Assembly (NCBI GenBank): GCA_008015325.1 | Contig: SSFI01000022.1 | Span: 1-41,793, forward strand | Direction: 5' to 3' | Source of the DNA: Rheinheimera sp. | GTDB taxonomy: Bacteria; Pseudomonadota; Gammaproteobacteria; Enterobacterales; Alteromonadaceae | Length of the DNA stretch: 41,793 nucleotides | In this document: piece by piece, positions 17,199 to 27,891 of the stretch | How the letters are laid out: every line of letters begins with the position of its first letter | Numbering within the stretch: the stretch's first letter is position 1 | Position numbers and translations under genes: made by a program | Notes under the pieces: model-generated | Seen by the model: the letters and a program-made list of their open reading frames with translations, nothing else | Told to the model about the DNA's origin: nothing | Database searches by the model: none

Positions 17199-17207
17199 AT
17201 TGTAGCA
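17199..17207 (-). promoter_or_regulatory. Extended -10 promoter of gltX
   Basis: On the minus strand TGCTACAAT forms an extended -10 element about 35 bp before the gltX start. The matching -35 is weak. Confidence 0.45.
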
Positions 17208-17367
17208 ATCTGGCAGTGTTTTGTCTGCCATTCTGCCGTCTGTTTGGCGGGTTGATCGCAGCAAAACTGCAATGCTGATTTTGCCGGCAGCTTTTGTCCA
17301 ATACGACAACAACCGGCGCTGAAACGGCTACTTTTACAGCATCCGGCTGTAATATCTAAAAATATTA

Positions 17368-17395
17368 TTGACACAAAAAGCCCGATCCCTATAAT
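17368..17395 (+). promoter_or_regulatory. Strong stable-RNA promoter of the tRNA-Val array
   Basis: TTGACA (17368-17373) and TATAAT (17390-17395) are both perfect consensus with 16-bp spacing. They are followed by a GC-rich stretch (GACCGCCG) as expected for a stringently controlled promoter. An AT-rich stretch (TAATATCTAAAAATATTA) directly upstream resembles an UP element. Confidence 0.92.
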
Positions 17396-17414
17396 GACCG
17401 CCGAACGTTAGGAC

Positions 17415-17490
17415 GGATGCTTAGCTCAGCTGGGAGAGCATCGCCCTTACAAGGCGAGGGTCACTGGTTCGATCCCAGTAGCATCCACCA
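17415..17490 (+). tRNA. tRNA-Val(UAC), copy 1
   Basis: 76 nt with encoded CCA: acceptor GGATGCT/AGCATCC, D-arm GCTC...GAGC, anticodon stem TCGCC/GGCGA with loop CTTACAA (anticodon TAC at 17448-17450), and T-loop TTCGATC. It reads GUA and wobble Val codons. Confidence 0.98.
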
Positions 17491-17514
17491 TAACGTTGTC
17501 GTGTGATATTCCCG

Positions 17515-17590
17515 GGATGCTTAGCTCAGCTGGGAGAGCATCGCCCTTACAAGGCGAGGGTCACTGGTTCGATCCCAGTAGCATCCACCA
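17515..17590 (+). tRNA. tRNA-Val(UAC), copy 2
   Basis: Identical over 76 nt to copy 1, after a 24-nt spacer. It has no promoter of its own, so it is processed from the common transcript. Confidence 0.98.
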
Positions 17591-17611
17591 TATCCACCGA
17601 CGTTTTCCCCA

Positions 17612-17687
17612 GGATGCTTAGCTCAGCTGGGAGAGCATCGCCCTTACAAGGCGAGGGTCACTGGTTCGATCCCAGTAGCATCCACCA
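17612..17687 (+). tRNA. tRNA-Val(UAC), copy 3
   Basis: Identical to copies 1 and 2, after a 21-nt spacer whose sequence differs from the first and third spacers. Confidence 0.98.
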
Positions 17688-17707
17688 ATTCTTCTGTGAT
17701 ATTCCCG

Positions 17708-17783
17708 GGATGCTTAGCTCAGCTGGGAGAGCATCGCCCTTACAAGGCGAGGGTCACTGGTTCGATCCCAGTAGCATCCACCA
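17708..17783 (+). tRNA. tRNA-Val(UAC), copy 4
   Basis: Identical to the other copies, after a 20-nt spacer. That spacer ends TGTGATATTCCCG exactly as the spacer before copy 2 does, a sign of duplication of a tRNA-plus-spacer unit. Confidence 0.98.
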
Positions 17784-17794
17784 TATTTTCTCAT

Positions 17795-17806
17795 CATCCA
17801 CCATAT
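17795..17806 (+). repeat. Relic of a tRNA-Val 3' end
   Basis: CATCCACCATAT here repeats the 3' end of copy 4 plus the first three flanking bases (17775-17786), 20 bp downstream. It looks like the scar of an unequal crossover in the array. Confidence 0.6.
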
Positions 17807-17941
17807 CGCTTAGTATTTTTGCATGTTATCGCTTGCACAGTTCAGGCACGGCGTTTTCCAACTCACTGTATATTCTCTGCACAGTTGCTGTAACCGACTG
17901 TAAACACGCGGTAAAAGCTCAGCCTAAAGCTGTGATTTGTA

Positions 17942-17969
17942 TTGTTGCGATCTCAGCGCCTGCTATAGT
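17942..17969 (+). promoter_or_regulatory. Predicted promoter of the CheY-TPR gene
   Basis: TTGTTG (17942-17947) and TATAGT (17964-17969) with 16-bp spacing lie 33 bp before the ATG at 18003. Their position argues against the longer in-frame start at 17937. Confidence 0.45.
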
Positions 17970-18002
17970 AGGCAAATTGCAGTTACTGACAGACAGGCAT
18001 TG

Positions 18003-19622
18003 ATGGAACAGGCATTTAGCCGGGATATCCGTATTCTGGTGATCGACGAGCAGGCTTTAGCGCAAAACTATTTGAAATTTGCGCTGGAAAAACTGGGCTA
18101 CGGCAGTGTACAGCTGACCGATCGCGCCAGTACAGCACTGCAATTATGCCAGCAACAACAATTTGATCTGATTATTCTGTCTTTTAATCTGCAACAGGGT
18201 AAAGATGGTTTCCAGCTGTATGAAGAACTGAAAACCCGCAAACTGCAAAGCCATAACACTGGTTTTATTTTTATCAGCGCCGAAACCGATCCTTCGTTAG
18301 TTCATTCCGTGATTGAGCTGCAACCAGATGAATTTCTGGCCAAACCTTACACTATCGGCGATTTGCAAAACCGCATCGAGCGGGTGCTGAAACGTAAACA
18401 GGACCTGCGACCACTGCATCAGTATCTGGACGCCAACAGACCAGAAAAAGCGCTGCTGGAACTAGACTTGTTGCTGGCAAGCCCGCCTTCAGCCAAATTG
18501 ATCCCCACCCTGCTGAAGCTCAAAGGCGATTTGTTATTACAAACTGGTCGTTTTCGTGATGCCGCCCAGTTTTATCAATCGGTGCAGGCGGTGCAGCCAT
18601 TTGGCTGGGCACAAATTGGCCTGGTGCGCGCGTTGTTTGCCTGCGAAGATTTCGATGCCGTCGGCATGATGCTGGAGCGGATGTCATCGAAAACAGATAC
18701 CAAGCTGGTGGCGCTGGAGTTTCAGTCCGAACTGGAGTTTCGTAATCAAAGTTTTGAACAGGCACAAATTCACCTGGAACAGGCGGTTGAGCTGGCACCA
18801 CGTAATTTATTCCGCCAGCAGAAATTGCAGCAATTGTCGCGACTGAATCACGACTATGAACGCCAGTACAAGTCGGCCCGTGATTTACTGAAATTTGCCC
18901 GCAATTCGATGTATGAGCAACCCGACCTCTATTTAAATATGGCGCGCGCCTGCATTGATTTTGCCGTATCTATGGACGAGGACGGCGAAACCAACAAACT
19001 GAGTAAACAAGCGACGGAAGCACTGAATCAGCTGCGCAGTAATTTCCCGCAGTCGGACACGCACGAACAACAAACCGTGTTGCAGGCCCGCTTGCACTAC
19101 TTAAAAGATCAAAAAGACAAAGCACTGAAAATTCTTGAGACCATGGACGAAGTGCCGTTGAATATCACCAGCCTGGAAGACGCACTGGACCGCGCCAAAG
19201 CCTTACACGAAGTGGGCCTGACACAGGCATCCAAACGCTGGTTTGAAAAAATCGGTGAATTCTGTCAAAGCCAAAATGCTGATCCTTATCTGCAAACTTA
19301 TCTGCAGCAGGAGCAACAAGAGCGCGCAGAACTGACCACGGCACCACGTGAGCTGAACAACATTGCCGTTATGCATTATCAGCATGGCAACTGGCAGGCC
19401 GCACTCAGCGCTTTTGAACATGCCTTCCGCTTGTTGCCACGTAACGCTGGTATCGCACTAAACTTATTACAAAGCATGCTGACCGCCCCGAACGGCGCTA
19501 TCGACCCGGTAAAACGCAGTCGCTTACAACAAGCTTGTTTACGCACTATTGAACTGGGCAAACTCAATCCGGAGCAACAGCGCCGCTTCGACCAGCTGAA
19601 GCAAAAGCAGCTCGCTGTCTGA
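18003..19622 (+). CDS. Response regulator-like protein with TPR repeats
   Basis: A 539-aa cytoplasmic protein. Residues about 9-130 form a CheY-like receiver: ILVIDEQ with acidic D15-E16, FISAE for the switch Ser/Thr, and AKPY for the conserved Lys. The phospho-acceptor position is S60 (FDLIILSFNLQQ) instead of Asp, so ordinary phosphorylation is unlikely. Residues about 140-530 are helical repeats of the tetratricopeptide type, for example LKLKGDLLLQTGRFRDAAQFYQ and NNIAVMHYQHGNWQAALSAFEHAF. There is no DNA-binding or enzymatic output domain, so the TPR region presumably binds a partner protein. Similar CheY-TPR proteins occur in marine gammaproteobacteria; their partners are not identified here. 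Confidence 0.82.
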   Translation: MEQAFSRDIRILVIDEQALAQNYLKFALEKLGYGSVQLTDRASTALQLCQQQQFDLIILSFNLQQGKDGFQLYEELKTRKLQSHNTGFIFISAETDPSLVHSVIELQPDEFLAKPYTIGDLQNRIERVLKRKQDLRPLHQYLDANRPEKALLELDLLLASPPSAKLIPTLLKLKGDLLLQTGRFRDAAQFYQSVQAVQPFGWAQIGLVRALFACEDFDAVGMMLERMSSKTDTKLVALEFQSELEFRNQSFEQAQIHLEQAVELAPRNLFRQQKLQQLSRLNHDYERQYKSARDLLKFARNSMYEQPDLYLNMARACIDFAVSMDEDGETNKLSKQATEALNQLRSNFPQSDTHEQQTVLQARLHYLKDQKDKALKILETMDEVPLNITSLEDALDRAKALHEVGLTQASKRWFEKIGEFCQSQNADPYLQTYLQQEQQERAELTTAPRELNNIAVMHYQHGNWQAALSAFEHAFRLLPRNAGIALNLLQSMLTAPNGAIDPVKRSRLQQACLRTIELGKLNPEQQRRFDQLKQKQLAV

Positions 19623-19661
19623 AGCGTTCGCACCAATTCAATCGTGCTAAGGCAGCTACAC

Positions 19662-20164
19662 TCAGGCTTTTTTATCCTCCGGCCATTCGCTGAATACCAG
19701 TCTGAGTTGCCGGCTGCGCAGCAGATACAGGCAACTCAGCGCCAGGGCCGCCACCACCAATAACAAACCAGGCGCCCGTAACGCCACATAAGCCGGTAAG
19801 TGGCTGATAGTCCAATACAGATCAACTGCCGCGACGCCAAGTAACAGCCAACGGCTTTGCCGCCACAGAGCAAACCAGAATTTTTTCGCCCGGCCGCGCC
19901 GCAGTTTTTTGTCATAAGGCACGCGCTGGCTGACGGCAGCCAGCACCAACAGCGCCGGAATGGCAATCAGCACTGCGCGGACAAAATCATCGCTGAGTGG
20001 ATAGAAAAAACTCAGCACCGCTTTACGCTCAGCTTCCGGCATCACCAGGGTGACTATCCAGCACAGATAAGGCCTGAGCAGTAACAGCAGCAGCGCATAA
20101 AACCGCAGTGGGATCCGGTGCAGGCCATCCTGATCCAGCAGTGGAATATCCGGATATCGCTTCA

Positions 20165-20165
<1 letters not shown>
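19662..20165 (-). CDS. DUF2919 (YfeZ-like) membrane protein
   Basis: A 167-aa protein with about four hydrophobic helices (near 22-45, 58-78, 105-122 and 130-150). The N-terminal MKRYPDIPLLDQDGLHRIPLRFYALLL fits the DUF2919 pattern of a short polar lead with D-x-x-G-x-x-x-x-P before helix 1. E. coli YfeZ is the named relative. Function is unknown. The ATG overlaps the ligA stop by one base (TGATG), so it is co-translated with ligA. Confidence 0.7.
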
Positions 20166-22324
<2,159 letters not shown>

Positions 22325-22520
22325 TTAATTCGCGCCGCCCTGCAACAACATAAAAATCAGTCTGAGCCTGCTGCTTTCAGCGAAAACGCACACCAATAAG
22401 CTCTGCCTCCACCTGACAGCTAGTGGATATTTGCCTGATATTTTTGTGATATTGATCTGACAAGTGCAAGGGACGACGGAAGTCCAAACGACCTGCCAGG
22501 CTAAAGCAGTGAGCCGCTCG

Positions 22521-22552
22521 AAAACAAAAAAACCGGTGCAAGACCGGTTCTT
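22521..22552 (-). terminator. Rho-independent terminator after zipA
   Basis: The stem AACCGGT/ACCGGTT (22531-22537 with 22543-22549) is followed on the minus strand by TTTTTTTGTTTT. On the plus strand the tail CTTTT is weaker. Confidence 0.85.
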
Positions 22553-22606
22553 TTAAATGTTGATGAGCTGGACAAGCTGCGCCGGAGCAATCAGCCCAGC
22601 ACGTAA

Positions 22607-23419
22607 TCAGCCACGGATCAGCTGCTGACGCTGGAATTCGCGGATTTTCTCCACATAATGCCGCGTGGTTTGCACTGTCAGCACACTGCGGGTGTTATCC
22701 AGTACCTGACCGCCAAATTCGTCTGCCAGTTTACGGGCGGCGCTGTGCATCAGGTTAAAATTTTGCAGCGCTTCACCAGGCCCTGGCAGTGTCATAAACA
22801 GGCTCAGACCGCGAGTCTGTAATCTGTCCATTTCTTCTAAGTCGAAAGTGCCCGGATTAAACATATTGGCGAGGCTGAATAACACACCACCTGAGCCGGC
22901 GTTATCCAGGTGACGGTGGAAAATGTTCATCTCGCCATATTTAAAGCCAAGCGTCAGCAAACTTGGTAACAACATGGCGCCGTTGATGTCTTGCCCTTCC
23001 GGCACCAGCACATACAGGATCAGCACTTCGCTTGGGCCTTCGTCCGCGGCTGCGGTTTCGGTCACTGGCTCAGCGTCGTCAGCCGCACTGAATGACAACG
23101 ATGGCTCTTCATGCACTGGCTGCACTTTTTCGCGTTCTTCACGGAATTTTTTCGCCGGTTCACGCAGACGGTCGCTACGCGGGGCAACTGACGGTGCTGG
23201 TTTCGGCTGCGGTTTTTCACCTGGCGCCAGTTTACGTTTTTTACCGACGCCGTATTCGTCAAAACCTTCACCACTTTCGCCTGAGGTTTTGTCGTCCGGC
23301 ATATACCTACTCTGCGCCTGTTGCGACGCTTTGCGCGCCGACCACCAGCCATGCAATGCCAGACCAGCCATTGCCAGAACACCTAATACTATCAACGCAT
23401 AACGAAATTCTTCAGCCAT
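22607..23419 (-). CDS. zipA: Cell division protein ZipA
   Basis: A 270-aa division protein that tethers FtsZ to the inner membrane. It has the ZipA layout: one N-terminal transmembrane helix (residues about 7-25, ALIVLGVLAMAGLALHGWW), a charged and Pro-rich linker (about 30-125), and the globular FtsZ-binding domain (about 128-265; LILYVLVPEGQDINGAMLLPSLLTLGFKYGEMNIFHRH). GLSLFMTLPGPGEALQNFNLM is a typical block. It is 22 nt downstream of smc, so co-transcription is likely, and has its own terminator. Confidence 0.95.
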   Translation of the reverse strand: MAEEFRYALIVLGVLAMAGLALHGWWSARKASQQAQSRYMPDDKTSGESGEGFDEYGVGKKRKLAPGEKPQPKPAPSVAPRSDRLREPAKKFREEREKVQPVHEEPSLSFSAADDAEPVTETAAADEGPSEVLILYVLVPEGQDINGAMLLPSLLTLGFKYGEMNIFHRHLDNAGSGGVLFSLANMFNPGTFDLEEMDRLQTRGLSLFMTLPGPGEALQNFNLMHSAARKLADEFGGQVLDNTRSVLTVQTTRHYVEKIREFQRQQLIRG

Positions 23420-23441
23420 TGTTTTTTGAACCTTTTAGTTA

Positions 23442-26400
23442 TCAGGCTTGTGCCATTTTGACGGCATCTTCCACATCTACTGCAACCACTCGTGACACGC
23501 CGGGTTCCTGCATCGTCACCCCCATCAACTGAGCGGCCATCTCCATCGCAATTTTGTTGTGACTGATATAAATAAACTGCACGCTTTCTGACATCTCCCG
23601 GACTAAGTTGCAAAAACGCCCGACATTGGCGTCGTCCAGCGGAGCATCGACCTCATCCAGCATACAAAAGGGTGCCGGGTTGAGCCGGAAAATAGAAAAC
23701 ACCAATGATAAAGCGGTAAGCGCTTTTTCTCCACCGGATAATAAATGAATAGTACTGTTTTTTTTACCAGGGGGTCGCGCCATGATACTAACCCCGGTCT
23801 CTAATAAATCATCGTCGGTCAGGTCTAAATAGGCACTGCCACCACCGAACACTTTCGGAAATAAGGTCTGCAAGCCCTCGTTCACCGTATCAAAAGTTGC
23901 TTTGAATTTCTGCCGGGTTTCGCGGTCGATTTTTTTGATCGCAGTTTCCAGCGTTTCCAAAGCTGCAGTTAAATCATCATGTTGTAAATCCAGATATTTT
24001 TTTCGCTCATCCTGCTGATTAAATTCATCGATAGCGGCAAGGTTGATAGGCCCAAGCCGGCTTAAAGCTTCAGTGGTTTTTTCCAGATTATTTTGCCAGA
24101 CCTGCTCCTGTGCATCAGCCGGCAAGCTTGGCAGTAAATCTTTTAACGCCACCTGCTGCTCGGCCAATAAATCCAGCATGTTGTTGGCACGAACCCGAAA
24201 CCCTTCGGCGTCGAGGCGCAGATGTTCCATCTGTTTTTGCCGTGCGGCCAGCTGTTGCTGCGCGCCGTGCTGGCCCTGCTCGGTCTGGCGGATTTGTTCG
24301 TCGATATGCTGCAGCTGCTGTTCGAGCTGCAATTTCGTTGCTGCTGCCTCATCCCGGCTTAAAATCTGCGCCTGCAATTCTTCCTGCGCGCTGATATCGG
24401 GCTCATCCAGCAATTCCAGCTGATCGGTTAACAAACTCAGACGTTCGCGCAGTTTTTGTTGCTGGGTGCTGCTGCGGGCCAGATGCAGCCGGACTGCTTC
24501 TAACTGCCGCTCCAGACTAACCTGTTGCAGCCGCTGCTGACTCAGCTGCTGGTTTAGCTGCTGTTCCTGCTCACGGCGCTGACGCAGTTGTAACTGAAAC
24601 TGTTCCTGCTGCTGTTGCAGCTGCAGCTGCGTGTCTTGCTGTGCGACGGATTCGTCTTCTAACAGCAGCAGTTGCGCCTGTTGCTGCGCCTGCTGCTGCT
24701 GCCACTGACTGATGTCCTGTTGTAACTGCTGACGCTGTGCCAGTAACTCGCGCTGTTGTTGTTGTTGCTGCTCCAGCCGAAACTGGGTTTGCTGCAGTTG
24801 ATTCTGGCTTTGGTGTAACTGCTGCTGCATTGCAGCAGACGCCTGTCGGGATTCGCTGAGCTGTAAAGTGCCGCTGGCAAGCTCTGCTTCAAACTGAATG
24901 ATTTCAGCTGCACGCTGCTGCTGGTGAAACTGCAACAGCGCCTGTTGTTCGGCAATGCTGTTGAGCTGTTGCTGCAACTGCAGTGGATTTTGCCGCGCTT
25001 GCTGGTCCGGCGCTATCAGCCAGTTCGGTCCAAGCCATAGCCCCTGCGGCGTTATCAGCGACTGACCGACGCCGAGTTTGGGCTGCAGTTTTAAAGCTTC
25101 AGCATAATCCGTGACACAAAAAATTTGCCAGAACTGCGCCGGAATGGTTTTACGGCCTAGTGTGTCCGACGCCACTTTGTCAGCCAGCGTCGATAGCCCA
25201 GGCGGTAATTTGGCGCTGCCAGCGACAGATGGTCTCACAGTGCTTTGTAACAAATGATGCTCAGGTGCAGTCGACGGAAAACTGTCGGTCGCCTCACTAA
25301 AATTCAGCGCCTGCAGCGCCACTGCAACCGCAATATCCCAGCCTTCATTAATGGTTAAGCTGGGCAACAGCGGTTGCTCCGCCTGTAGCCGTACTAACTG
25401 CTGCGTCAGTGCTGCGGTCTGTTGTGTTAGTGCACTTAGCTCAAGTTCAGCGGTTTTGCGCGCGAGCTGCGCCTGCTGCAGTGCTGTCTGGATGTTAGTT
25501 AGTTGTTGCTCTTGCTGCGTAACTGCAGAATTAGCGGCCTCCGCTTCTTTTTGCAACTGTTGCTGCTGTTGTTGCAGCGCCGCCAACTCATCCTGCAATT
25601 GCTGCGGCGCTAACACCTGCAGCTGCTGTTGCAACCGCTCGTCCTGCTGCTCTGCCCTATCCATCTGCGCCTGCAAATGCTCTGTCGATAGACGTAGTTG
25701 TTGTTGCCGCTGCGCCAGTGCAAACAGCTGTTGCTGCATCTGCTGATAAGCCTGTTGACTGTCAAGGCCCTGCTGCTGCGCCGCTTCATACGCCTGCTGC
25801 AATTCGTCATGCTGCTGCTCGAGCAATTCAAGCGCCGGCGCGCCTTCGAGCAGCGCGCTTTCTAATTCCGCCAGTTGCAGTTCTTCAGCGGCCTGTAAAT
25901 CCAGGCCCTGCTCAATGTCATTTTGCAGCTGACGTTTTTCATCATGAATTTGTTGGCGACGGCTGCGCTGATGCAGTTGTTGTTGTTCCAGCGCGGTGAT
26001 TTGACTACCGAGCTGATAATACTGTTGTTGGCACTGCGTCAGATTGTCGCGTTGGCTTTGTTGCTGCTGCTTCAGTTGTTCCAGCGCGCGGAATGCGCCT
26101 GAACCTTCAGCCATAAACTGCTGATATTCAGTTTCGAGCGCAGCCAACGCCTGTTCAGCCTGCTGCAGCTGTTCGTTAAAGAAGTACCAGCGCAGTGTAG
26201 TCAGTTCGGCTTTTAACCGGCGTTCTGTGGCTTTTAATTCTTTGTAACGCTCGGCGGTTGCCGCCTGACGGCGCAGTTTATCGAGGTTTTTACCCAGTTC
26301 TTCACGCACGTCACTGAGGCGGTCCAGATTGTCGCGGGTGTGGCTGATGCGGGTTTCGGTTTCGCGGCGGCGCTCTTTATATTTAGAAATGCCGGCCGCT

Positions 26401-26897
26401 TCTTCGATAAAAACTCTTAAATCCTGTGGCCGGGATTCAATCAGTTTGGAGATCATGCCCTGTTCGATAATGGCATAGCTACGTGGCCCGAGGCCAGTAC
26501 CCAAAAAGATGTCAGTGATATCTCGGCGGCGGCATTTACTACCATTGAGGAAATACAAAGATTGCGCATCACGGGTGACCAGGCGTTTGACGGAGATCTC
26601 GCTGCGATCGGCCAGGCTGCCCTGTACCCGGCCTTCGGTGTTTTCAAACACCAGTTCGACCGAGGCCTGTGATACCGGCTTGCGCTGCGCAGAGCCGTTA
26701 AAAATCACGTCGGTCATCGCATCGCCGCGCAGGTTTTTCGCGCTGCTTTCCCCGAGCACCCAGCGCACTGCGTCGATCACGTTGGATTTGCCGCAGCCGT
26801 TTGGCCCCACCACACAGGTCATTGCCGTTGGGAACGGCACCAAGGTCGGGTCAACAAAAGACTTAAAACCGGCAAGTTTGATCTGTTTAAGGCGCAT
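23442..26897 (-). CDS. smc: Chromosome segregation protein SMC
   Basis: A 1151-aa SMC ATPase of the condensin complex. The N-terminal head has Walker A GPNGCGKSN (31-39) and the signature-facing block VIFNGS; the C-terminal head has the ABC signature HLLSGGEKALTALSLVFSIF (near 1050) and Walker B FCMLDEVDAPLDD (near 1080). Two long coiled coils (about 165-500 and 640-1000) flank a hinge near 510-640. The coils are extraordinarily glutamine-rich, with several runs of five or six Q. The ATG at 26897 gives the canonical MRLKQIKLAGFKSF start; the frame is open 15 codons upstream. Presence of SMC rather than MukB separates this organism from the enterics. Confidence 0.96.
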   Translation of the reverse strand: MRLKQIKLAGFKSFVDPTLVPFPTAMTCVVGPNGCGKSNVIDAVRWVLGESSAKNLRGDAMTDVIFNGSAQRKPVSQASVELVFENTEGRVQGSLADRSEISVKRLVTRDAQSLYFLNGSKCRRRDITDIFLGTGLGPRSYAIIEQGMISKLIESRPQDLRVFIEEAAGISKYKERRRETETRISHTRDNLDRLSDVREELGKNLDKLRRQAATAERYKELKATERRLKAELTTLRWYFFNEQLQQAEQALAALETEYQQFMAEGSGAFRALEQLKQQQQSQRDNLTQCQQQYYQLGSQITALEQQQLHQRSRRQQIHDEKRQLQNDIEQGLDLQAAEELQLAELESALLEGAPALELLEQQHDELQQAYEAAQQQGLDSQQAYQQMQQQLFALAQRQQQLRLSTEHLQAQMDRAEQQDERLQQQLQVLAPQQLQDELAALQQQQQQLQKEAEAANSAVTQQEQQLTNIQTALQQAQLARKTAELELSALTQQTAALTQQLVRLQAEQPLLPSLTINEGWDIAVAVALQALNFSEATDSFPSTAPEHHLLQSTVRPSVAGSAKLPPGLSTLADKVASDTLGRKTIPAQFWQIFCVTDYAEALKLQPKLGVGQSLITPQGLWLGPNWLIAPDQQARQNPLQLQQQLNSIAEQQALLQFHQQQRAAEIIQFEAELASGTLQLSESRQASAAMQQQLHQSQNQLQQTQFRLEQQQQQQRELLAQRQQLQQDISQWQQQQAQQQAQLLLLEDESVAQQDTQLQLQQQQEQFQLQLRQRREQEQQLNQQLSQQRLQQVSLERQLEAVRLHLARSSTQQQKLRERLSLLTDQLELLDEPDISAQEELQAQILSRDEAAATKLQLEQQLQHIDEQIRQTEQGQHGAQQQLAARQKQMEHLRLDAEGFRVRANNMLDLLAEQQVALKDLLPSLPADAQEQVWQNNLEKTTEALSRLGPINLAAIDEFNQQDERKKYLDLQHDDLTAALETLETAIKKIDRETRQKFKATFDTVNEGLQTLFPKVFGGGSAYLDLTDDDLLETGVSIMARPPGKKNSTIHLLSGGEKALTALSLVFSIFRLNPAPFCMLDEVDAPLDDANVGRFCNLVREMSESVQFIYISHNKIAMEMAAQLMGVTMQEPGVSRVVAVDVEDAVKMAQA

Positions 26898-26971
26898 GCC
26901 TGATGAGTGAAAACCGCTCTGAAGGTTCACAGACTGTAACAAAATGAGGTGTAGCTGTCACGGCAAAACTA

Positions 26972-27000
26972 TTGCAGATCAAGCCATTGCCAAATAAGCT
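26972..27000 (+). promoter_or_regulatory. Possible cysZ promoter
   Basis: TTGCAG (26972-26977) and TAAGCT (26995-27000) have 17-bp spacing and sit 34 bp before the cysZ ATG, in the smc/cysZ divergent gap. Confidence 0.4.
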
Positions 27001-27033
27001 CTGGCCCAACAGGCATCAAGCAGGAGTCTCTTT

Positions 27034-27750
27034 ATGCATTATTTTTTCCAGGGCCTCAGTTTACTCAGTACCAAAGGGCTGCGGCGTTATGTGCTGATCC
27101 CGCTGGGCATTAACCTGGTGTTATTCGCCGGGGCGTTTTTTTACCTGATCCAGCAAGTACAAGGCTGGGTCAATCACCTGATGAGCTGGGTACCTGACTG
27201 GCTGAGTTTCCTCGAATATCTGCTATGGCCGGTGCTGGTGCTGAGCGTGGTGCTTTCGTTGGCCTTTGCTTTTACCATGGTGGCGAATTTTATCGCCGCA
27301 CCTTTTAATGCGCTGCTCAGTGAAAAAGTTGAATTGCACCTGACCGGACAAGCGTTGCCGGAACAAGGATTTGCCGCCTTTATGAAAGATGTGCCACGGA
27401 TGCTCGGCCGCGAATGGACCAAGTTTCTGTATTGCCTGCCGCGTGCTTTAGTATTTTTACTGGCGTTTTTCTTTTTACCGCTGATTGGCCAGTTGCTGTG
27501 GTTTTTATTTACCAGCTGGATGATGGCCATTCAGTACTGCGACTATCCTTATGACAACCACAAAGTGCCGTTTCATACCATGCGCCAGCAACTGCGTGGC
27601 GACTTAACCGGCAGTTACAGCTTTGGCATGACAGTCGCCATCGGCAGCATGGTGCCGTTTTTAAACTTACTGGTGATGCCGATTGCCGTTTGCGGTGCGA
27701 CAGCCATGTGGGTGGATCGCTACAAAACGGCGCACTACGCCGGGCGCTGA
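27034..27750 (+). CDS. cysZ: Sulfate transporter CysZ
   Basis: A 238-aa inner-membrane protein of the CysZ/EI24 family (E. coli 253 aa), which imports sulfate for cysteine synthesis. The family blocks are present: FFQGLSLLSTKGLRRYVLIPLGINL at the start, NFIAAPFNALLSEKVE, EWTKFLYCLPRAL and AIQYCDYPYDNHKVPF. About four to six hydrophobic helices are seen. AGGAG at 27021-27025 lies before the ATG. It is a single gene with its own terminator. No CysB-type site was recognised. Confidence 0.93.
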   Translation: MHYFFQGLSLLSTKGLRRYVLIPLGINLVLFAGAFFYLIQQVQGWVNHLMSWVPDWLSFLEYLLWPVLVLSVVLSLAFAFTMVANFIAAPFNALLSEKVELHLTGQALPEQGFAAFMKDVPRMLGREWTKFLYCLPRALVFLLAFFFLPLIGQLLWFLFTSWMMAIQYCDYPYDNHKVPFHTMRQQLRGDLTGSYSFGMTVAIGSMVPFLNLLVMPIAVCGATAMWVDRYKTAHYAGR

Positions 27751-27770
27751 GCCGCCAGGCATCCCTGCAG

Positions 27771-27795
27771 AGCCCGCATTTGCGGGCTTTTTGTT
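27771..27795 (+). terminator. Rho-independent terminator after cysZ
   Basis: The stem AGCCCGC/GCGGGCT (27771-27777 with 27782-27788) closes an ATTT loop and is followed by TTTTGTT. Confidence 0.88.
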
Positions 27796-27835
27796 GCCGG
27801 TCATAGTGATGATCCTGATTCTGTATCACTCTGCT

Positions 27836-27864
27836 TTCTGACCACAGCCAGTTTGCGCTATAAT
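27836..27864 (+). promoter_or_regulatory. Promoter of the Sua5-type gene
   Basis: TTCTGA (27836-27841), 17 bp, and a perfect TATAAT (27859-27864) lie 28 bp before the ATG at 27892. They overlap an earlier in-frame ATG (27853), which is therefore not the start. Confidence 0.6.
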
Positions 27865-27891
27865 GCGCGGCCATTTTTCCAGGATGCCATT

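Noticed and set aside
17415-17783. Regularly spaced identical repeats, CRISPR-like at first sight
   Set aside because: The repeats are 76 nt, fold as tRNA-Val and encode CCA; the 20-24 nt intervals are ordinary tRNA spacers.
17503-18003. Open reading frame of 166 codons across the tRNA array
   Set aside because: It translates tRNA sequence (repeated identical segments) and has no family features; it is a by-product of tandem repeats.
22455-22556. CsrB/RsmY-type regulatory RNA
   Set aside because: Only two or three GGA motifs are present, far fewer than in that class; kept only as a generic low-confidence transcript.
25351-25746. Cys-rich 131-codon plus-strand frame opposite smc
   Set aside because: The Cys/Ser runs are the antisense reading of CAG/CAA glutamine codons in the SMC coil.
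24460-26200. CTG/TTG triplet-rich DNA resembling a microsatellite
   Set aside because: It codes for the Gln-rich SMC coiled coil in frame and lacks perfect long repeats; coding bias explains it.
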